From Halobacteriales archaeon QS_5_68_33 (lineage in GTDB: Archaea; Halobacteriota; Halobacteria; Halobacteriales; Haloarculaceae): a DNA stretch of 63,490 bases. Both the position numbers and the translations under genes were made by a program. Each line of letters starts with the position of its first letter. Within the stretch, counting starts at the first letter, position 1. The stretch is from NCBI GenBank assembly GCA_003023785.1, contig PXRS01000009.1:1-63490 (forward strand), read 5' to 3'. The notes under the pieces are model-generated. The model ran no database searches and was not told the origin of the DNA. It was given only the letters and a program-made list of their open reading frames with translations. Shown piece by piece: positions 58,545 to 63,490 of the stretch.

Positions 58545-59344
58545 TGTATCCCGACGAGTTCGAGTATCACAGCGCCGACAGCGTCGAGAGCGCAGTCAGC
58601 CTGCTCGCGGAGAACCCGGAGGCGGAGCTCATCGCCGGCGGGCACAGCCTGCTGCCGACGATGAAATCGGGCCTCGCGAGCCCCGACGCGCTGGTCGACA
58701 TCAGCGGCGTCGACGGGCTGGAAGGCGTCGAACGCGACGGCGACAGCACCCGTATCGGCGCGATGACGACCTACGCCGAGGTCGCCGACGACGACCAGTT
58801 CTGGGAGGACGCGACCGTCGTCGCGGAGACGGCGGGCGAGATCGGCGACCGGCAAGTGCGCAACCGCGGCACCGTCGGCGGGAACATCGCCCACGCCGAC
58901 CCGGCCTCGGACCTGCCCGGGGCGATGCTCGCCGCCGACGCCACCGTCCACGTTCACGGCCCCGACGGCGGCGTCGAGGTGCCCCACGAGGACGGGGACA
59001 CCGCCAGCGGCTACGTGAAGAAACCCAGTCCGTCCTCGGGCTACGCGATGGTCGGCGTCGCCGCCCGTCTCACCCTGGACGGCGACAGCGTGGCCGACGC
59101 CCGCGTCGCCGCCAACGGCGTCATGGACCACGGCACCCGCCTGAGCGGGGCCGAGGACGCGCTGGAAGACGAGACGCTCGACGCCGATGCCGTCGAGGCG
59201 GCCGGCGCGGCCGCCGGCGACGACCTGGACGAGTACATGGTCATGGAGGACCAGCAGGCCTCCGCGGAGTTCCGCCTGCAGTTGCTCTCGGTCTACACCG
59301 AGCGGGCGCTGGAGAAAGTCGGCGAGCGCGCCGGCGCGCTGTAG
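58544..59344 (+). CDS. Molybdenum hydroxylase FAD subunit (CoxM-like)
   Basis: A 266-residue FAD-binding subunit. FAD loops are LIAGGHSLLPTMKSGL and VRNRGTVGGNIAHADPASDLPG, and KKPSPSSGYAMVGVAARL marks the C-terminal domain. ATG 58544 overlaps the large-subunit stop (TGATG). With the S and L subunits it forms the heterotrimer found in xanthine-oxidase-family enzymes. Confidence 0.95.
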   Translation: MYPDEFEYHSADSVESAVSLLAENPEAELIAGGHSLLPTMKSGLASPDALVDISGVDGLEGVERDGDSTRIGAMTTYAEVADDDQFWEDATVVAETAGEIGDRQVRNRGTVGGNIAHADPASDLPGAMLAADATVHVHGPDGGVEVPHEDGDTASGYVKKPSPSSGYAMVGVAARLTLDGDSVADARVAANGVMDHGTRLSGAEDALEDETLDADAVEAAGAAAGDDLDEYMVMEDQQASAEFRLQLLSVYTERALEKVGERAGAL

Positions 59345-59479
59345 GCGAGTCGCGGCTCCGTTTCCTCCCGCCCGGTTCGCGAAACGCGCTTTGTGTGTCG
59401 GTCTGGACGTTGTGAAGATGCGAGATACGGGCCAGTAGGGAGAGAAATCCGGCGACCGGGCGGAGACTACGTGTGTATA

Positions 59480-60895
59480 GTGAACTACCCCTGTCTACTC
59501 GCCGCCTTCGGCGGTTCCTTGAGGCAGGGGCTTCCTGCTTCGGTGACGCGCTTTGCGGACACCGTAGTGGCGTCCACAGCGAGCGCAGTCTCCACAGGCG
59601 TAGATTCGGAGTGAACCACTCCTAGTTTGGCCAGCCCACGCGATAAGACGTTCAATGCGGCGTTCCAGTCCCTATCCAGTTCGAACCCACACGAAGGGCA
59701 GGAATGCTCGCGCACCCACAATGATTTATCAGTCTCATCATTACACCGAGCGCACTCTTTGGTGGTGCCTGCAGGTTCGACCTCGATGACGTGACACCCA
59801 CGCTTCCGCCCGTGATGCTTGAGAGTCTGGATGAAGTCACGCCACCCAACCTCAGCCTTATTCCGAGCGTTCCCGTCACTTTCCAGCATCAGCCGCACGT
59901 TGAGGTTCTCCACGAACACCGCGTCGTACGCGCTGGTGTAGTAGGCTGCGAGCTTGTGCTTGAAATCCCGCTTTTTGTTCGCCATCCGAGCGTGGACTTC
60001 CGCCACTCGCTGGCGTTGCTCGTGCCAGTTGTTCGAGCCGTGCTGTTTCCGGGAGAGCGAGCGTTGCTCACGCTCCAAGCGTTCCCGTTCGTCCGAGAGG
60101 TCGAGTCGCCCGACGCTCACGCCGTCCGAATCGTGAACAAAGTTCAACACCCCAAGGTCAAGGCCCACGCAATCGTCCGGGTCGAGCGCGTCAACAGCGG
60201 GTTTCTCAGGCGTCTCGGTCTCAATAGTGAATGACACGTACCACGCGCCCGTGGGCTCTTTCTTCAGGGTGACCTCTTTGATGGCGTCGTGGTCGGGCAA
60301 ATCACGGTGCAGGCGGACGGAGATTTCGTGGGTGTCACCTGCGAGTTTCTTCAGGGTGAGTTTCGCGCGGCCAGTCGGGCCACTCTTGGTGTCGAGTTCG
60401 AAGCCTGACTGGCGGTAGGTGAAACTCTTGTACTCGCGGGGCTTCTTCCAGTTCAATGACCCCACATTGTACCCGGCGGCTTTCAGCTTCCCGAGATTGT
60501 TGATGTTGGTGCGGATGCGTTCGACGGCTTTCTGCAACACCGTCGAGTACACGTCCTGTAAGTCAGTCCACCAGTCTTTCATTGCAGGGAGACGGTCGCG
60601 GATTTGCCAGACGCGCTGGCGGAGCGTACCTGTGTCCTCGGGGATTTTGTTGAATTCGTGGAGGGCGTGGTTGTAGAGTTGCCGGGTGGTGTCTCGGGTC
60701 CAGTCCAACGCCTCTCGCTGGCCGTCGGATGGCAGCAAGCGGTAGCGTGGACTGTACTGCAAGACTGTACACGGAGTGTCGAGGCGGGCCAAATTAAGGG
60801 TGTTGGCTCGGGTGACGCACGGCGGTTCATCCCCGGCCTACTCGCTCCCGCTGGTCGCTCGTTGAGGCCGGGGGCTTCTCGCCGGAACTGCTAAA
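59480..60895 (-). mobile_element. TnpB-only IS200/IS605-type element 2
   Basis: It carries only tnpB. Both ends (minus strand) share GAAGCCCC-GCCTCAA, a hairpin, GCGAGTAG and GGGG with a final TTCAC/GAACC, i.e. related subterminal structures at about 59485-59545 and 60830-60895. It lies between the CoxM-like gene and the TIGR00341 gene and may have split a molybdenum hydroxylase locus from xdhC. Limits are approximate. Confidence 0.75.
59485..60792 (-). CDS. tnpB: TnpB RNA-guided endonuclease 2
   Basis: Up to 435 residues, distinct from TnpB 1. RuvC residues are Asp212 (CVGLDLGVLNFV), Glu295 (AVFVENLNV) and Asp375 (ELDRDWNAALN). The zinc finger is CARCNDET...HSCPSCGF. All are intact. The TTG at 60792 opens the frame but overlaps a TATA-like CTTAATTTG, so a later TTG near 60762 (MQYSPRYRLLPS) is more likely. 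The last residues (SPCLKEPPKAASRQG) are encoded by the right-end hairpin, where the guide RNA is expected. Confidence 0.9.
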   Translation of the reverse strand: MARLDTPCTVLQYSPRYRLLPSDGQREALDWTRDTTRQLYNHALHEFNKIPEDTGTLRQRVWQIRDRLPAMKDWWTDLQDVYSTVLQKAVERIRTNINNLGKLKAAGYNVGSLNWKKPREYKSFTYRQSGFELDTKSGPTGRAKLTLKKLAGDTHEISVRLHRDLPDHDAIKEVTLKKEPTGAWYVSFTIETETPEKPAVDALDPDDCVGLDLGVLNFVHDSDGVSVGRLDLSDERERLEREQRSLSRKQHGSNNWHEQRQRVAEVHARMANKKRDFKHKLAAYYTSAYDAVFVENLNVRLMLESDGNARNKAEVGWRDFIQTLKHHGRKRGCHVIEVEPAGTTKECARCNDETDKSLWVREHSCPSCGFELDRDWNAALNVLSRGLAKLGVVHSESTPVETALAVDATTVSAKRVTEAGSPCLKEPPKAASRQG

Positions 60896-60925
60896 TTGCC
60901 GCCGGCCGAGGCTCCGACCGCCCAT

Positions 60926-62224
60926 ATGCGCCTCATCCAGCTCGCGATCCCCGGGGACATCCTCCCGGACATCGAGCGGACGCTCGTGGACGAGGGGCTC
61001 GATTACTACACCACGGGCGAAGCGGACCGCGAGAAGTACGACACCATCGTCCACTTCGTCGTCGAACCCGACGAGGTCGAACCGATGCTGGACCGCCTCT
61101 ACGAGAGCGGCTTGAGCAGCGAGGACCACGGCGTCATCGTCGACGTCGAGACCGACCTCTTCGAGGAGGTCGAGCGGAACCAGGCGTCCGAGTCGAAGAG
61201 CGGTCCCAACGCCCGGATCGCCGACGCCGAACTCCGCGCGGAGGCGGACAACCAGATCATGGACCCCTACTCGTTCGTCCAGATGACCGTCCTCAGCGCG
61301 CTGGTCGCGACCGTGGGCCTCATCCTGGATTCGGCGGCGGTCATCATCGGCGCGATGGTCATCGCGCCGCTCCTCGGGCCGGCGCTCAGTTCGACGGTCG
61401 GCACGGTCCTCGACGACCAGGACCTGTTCTGGCAGGGCGTCGGCTACCAGGCTGCCGGCGTGGCCGTCGCAGTGGCGAGCACCGCGGCGTTCGCGTGGGC
61501 CCTCCGGTACGCGTGGATCGCGCCACCGGGGATGGCCGTCGCCGACACGGCCCAGATCGCCGAGCGGCTGTCGCCGGACATCCTCTCGCTCATCCTCGCG
61601 CTCGCGGCGGGCGCCGCCGGCGTCCTGAGCCTCGCGACCCGGACCAAAAGCGCGATCGTCGGCGTGATGATCGCGGCGGCGCTCATCCCCCCGGCGGCGA
61701 CCGCCGGACTCGGCATCGCCTGGGGCTACCCCGTCGTCGCGATAGACGCGGGCATCCTCGTGGTCGTGAACCTGCTGTCGATAAACCTCGCCGGGCTGGC
61801 GGTGTTCTGGTACCTCGGCTACCGCCCGCCCACGTGGCTCGGCGCCCGACACAGCCGGAAGACGGTGCTCAAACGCTCGGTAATGCTCCTCCTGGCGATC
61901 CTCGCGGTGTCGGTACCGCTGCTGGTGAACACGGACTCGAAGATACAGGGCTCCCAGCTCGAGGACCGCCTCACGACCGAGGTGAGAGACGCCATCGACC
62001 GACCGCGGTACGAAGAGGTCTCGGTGCGGAACGTGGCCGTCCGGAAGGACTCCTCGGACGTGACCCACCCGCCCGAGACGGTGGCCGTCGAACTCGGCAT
62101 CCCGCCCGATGCGCACTACCCGCAACTGACTGACCTCGTGGCCGACGTGATAGCGGCGGCGAGCGACCGGAATCTCGACCTCAGAGTCAGGTACGTCCAC
62201 GTCGACGACCCCGGGGACCGGTAG
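60926..62224 (+). CDS. TIGR00341/DUF389 membrane protein
   Basis: A 432-residue protein. The N-terminal ~110 residues are soluble (MRLIQLAIPGDILPDIERTL). The DUF389 core follows, with VTVGLILDS-like membrane helices and the motif SAAVIIGAMVIAPLLGPALS. Another helix group holds KSAIVGVMIAAALIPPAATAGLGIAWG. A short soluble C-terminus completes it. Function unknown. Its promoter region lies next to the TnpB element's left end. Confidence 0.88.
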   Translation: MRLIQLAIPGDILPDIERTLVDEGLDYYTTGEADREKYDTIVHFVVEPDEVEPMLDRLYESGLSSEDHGVIVDVETDLFEEVERNQASESKSGPNARIADAELRAEADNQIMDPYSFVQMTVLSALVATVGLILDSAAVIIGAMVIAPLLGPALSSTVGTVLDDQDLFWQGVGYQAAGVAVAVASTAAFAWALRYAWIAPPGMAVADTAQIAERLSPDILSLILALAAGAAGVLSLATRTKSAIVGVMIAAALIPPAATAGLGIAWGYPVVAIDAGILVVVNLLSINLAGLAVFWYLGYRPPTWLGARHSRKTVLKRSVMLLLAILAVSVPLLVNTDSKIQGSQLEDRLTTEVRDAIDRPRYEEVSVRNVAVRKDSSDVTHPPETVAVELGIPPDAHYPQLTDLVADVIAAASDRNLDLRVRYVHVDDPGDR

Positions 62225-62310
62225 CGCCCGCGGCGGTCCGGCCGGTCGCACGCACCGGCCATCTGTCGTGTCGGGCATCTATCCCAGTCGACCGCGGGTT
62301 CGGCCGCCGC

Positions 62311-63450
62311 TCACCGGTTCGACGACAGTTCGACCCGGTCGTGGATCCGCCCCTCGCGCTCGCGCAGGTGGCGGGGCTGGCGGTCGTTCGCGACGGCCAT
62401 GACCTCGCTCACGATGCTGAGCGCTATCTCGTAGGGGGAGCCGCCGCCCAGGTCCAGCCCCACGGGGGTGTAGAGCCGGTCGAGTTCCGCCTCGGAGAAG
62501 GTGCGACCCTCGGGCTCGAACTCCTCTACCATCTCCTCGAAGCGTTCGTGTGGCCCCATCAGGCCGACGTAGGGGACGTCGGTCCGGAGGAGTTCGTCGA
62601 CCGCGAGGCGGTCGTCGATGAAGTTGTGGGTCGCCACGACGACGTAGGTGTCCTCGTCGAACTCGAACGCCTCGCGGATCTGCGCGGGCGAGGTCGAGCG
62701 GACGTCGTCGGCGTCGGGGAAGCGGTCGGCCTCGGCGTTCGCGCCGCGGAAGCCGATCACCGTCACGCGGAAGTCCGCCTGCGCGCCGAGTTCGGCCATC
62801 GGGCCGACGTCGTGGCCGGTCCCGACGAGCACGAGGTCGTCCGGCGCGGCGACGCCGTCGACGAAGACGGTCAGCCCGTCGACCTCGAACGAATCCGCTC
62901 GGCCCTCCTCGGTGAGTTCGCGCGTCGCCTCGTCGATGCGGTCGACCAGGCCCGCCGGGAACCGGTCGCCGCCCTCGAACGCGTCGGTCGCGGGGTCGTA
63001 GTAGGCGCGGGCGCCCACCCGGCCGGGGTCGTCGCTCTCGACGACGCTCACGACGCCCGTGTCCTCGCCGGCCTCGTGGGCGTCGACGACCCGGCGGTAG
63101 GACTCGTCCAGTGGTTCGAGCAGGATGGTGATGACGCCGTTACAGCCGACGCCCAGGCCCCAGACGTCCGCCTCGCCGTCGGGTCGCAGGTCGTAGGTCT
63201 CGACCCGTGGCTGCCCCTCGGCGAGGACTTCGACAGCGATCTTCCGGATCTCGTCCTCCAGACAACCGGCGGTGATGTGGCCGACGCCGTCGCCGTCCTC
63301 CGGGATCACCATCTTCGCGCCGGGGCGGCGGTAGGCGCTGCCCTCCACGTCGATTATCGTCGCGAGGACGCCCCGGAGGTCGCTCTCCAGGACCTCCCGC
63401 ACCCCGGCCAGTACCTCCGTCTCCGGTACGCTCCAGTTCGCGTCTGTCAT
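62311..63450 (-). CDS. XdhC/CoxI family molybdenum hydroxylase maturation protein
   Basis: A 379-residue XdhC-type chaperone, which binds the molybdenum cofactor and helps sulfurate and insert it. The N-terminal domain has LATIIDVEGSAYRRPGAKMVI and HITAGCLEDEIRKIA. The Rossmann domain has LVGTGHDVGPMAELGA, VVATHN and YVGLMGP, and the end is TPVGLDLGGGSPYEIALSIVSEVMAV. ATG 63450. It serves the S-L-M enzyme encoded 3 kb upstream, with moeA on the other side of that operon. Confidence 0.93.
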   Translation of the reverse strand: MTDANWSVPETEVLAGVREVLESDLRGVLATIIDVEGSAYRRPGAKMVIPEDGDGVGHITAGCLEDEIRKIAVEVLAEGQPRVETYDLRPDGEADVWGLGVGCNGVITILLEPLDESYRRVVDAHEAGEDTGVVSVVESDDPGRVGARAYYDPATDAFEGGDRFPAGLVDRIDEATRELTEEGRADSFEVDGLTVFVDGVAAPDDLVLVGTGHDVGPMAELGAQADFRVTVIGFRGANAEADRFPDADDVRSTSPAQIREAFEFDEDTYVVVATHNFIDDRLAVDELLRTDVPYVGLMGPHERFEEMVEEFEPEGRTFSEAELDRLYTPVGLDLGGGSPYEIALSIVSEVMAVANDRQPRHLREREGRIHDRVELSSNR

Positions 63451-63490
63451 TGGTTTATCTCCGTGTTCCGTCGGCTTGTGGTTTCCCCCG

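Overview
The window comes from a halophilic archaeon (class Halobacteria). Coding DNA is very GC-rich and the proteins are loaded with Asp and Glu. Many genes have an archaeal TATA box about 26-30 bases before the start codon, which implies leaderless messages. Family content agrees: GuaAA separate from the synthase subunit, L37e and Lsm next to PurF, HalX response regulator, XapX, DUF2070, amphi-Trp, a halocyanin-like lipoprotein and Tat lipoproteins. Genus cannot be fixed from sequence alone; a relative of Haloarcula/Halosimplex is a guess.

Layout. 1-4.3 kb: a helix-turn-helix protein cut by the left edge, an HNH-like zinc protein, guaAA and a DUF2070 membrane protein. 4.3-11 kb: a sugar ABC transporter operon (binding protein, two permeases, ATPase, small membrane protein) followed by a Gfo/Idh/MocA oxidoreductase. 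11-13.2 kb: an AT-richer patch with a PIN toxin/antitoxin pair and an orphan membrane protein, ending at tRNA-Ser(CGA). 13.3-26.6 kb: MoxR ATPase, gamma-glutamyltransferase-like enzyme, a tartrate/malate-type dehydrogenase, an FAH-family hydrolase, a lipoprotein, an Fe-S photolyase-like protein, then an operon DUF4129 - DUF7269-like - DUF58 - DUF7519-like, and a quinone-reductase-like protein. 26.7-28.1 kb: a TnpB-only IS200/IS605-type element. 28-38.9 kb: DUF5789, Ogg, HflX, tRNA-Lys(CTT) beside lysS, UDP-glucose dehydrogenase carrying an intein with a homing endonuclease, a sugar epimerase, a copper lipoprotein and nicotinate phosphoribosyltransferase. 38.9-46.4 kb: RNase P RNA, small zinc-finger and hypothetical genes, a decayed thuA, tRNA-Leu(GAG), an MFS transporter, HalX regulator, XapX, and lsm-rpl37e-purF. 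46.4-54.9 kb: enolase-superfamily enzyme, class III aminotransferase, MgtC/DUF4010 membrane protein, PadR, a zinc-ribbon protein, folD, moeA. 55-63.5 kb: a CoxG-S-L-M-type molybdenum hydroxylase operon; moeA diverges upstream and xdhC lies downstream, separated by a second TnpB-only element and a TIGR00341 membrane protein.

The most striking feature is a superfamily of short palindromic elements (about 78-110 bp, ends TAC...GTA). I count about 18 intact, truncated or collapsed copies in several sequence families. Intact copies are flanked by a 3-base TGA or TCA duplication, fitting the TNA targets of some IS5-type transposases. In ten cases the flanking triplet is exactly the TGA stop codon of a neighbouring gene. 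One further copy sits between two translationally coupled genes and supplies both the stop codon of the first and the start codon of the second. These look like miniature inverted-repeat elements that settle in stop codons without harm. Separately, short palindromes have been inserted in frame into two conserved genes (DUF2070 and folD).
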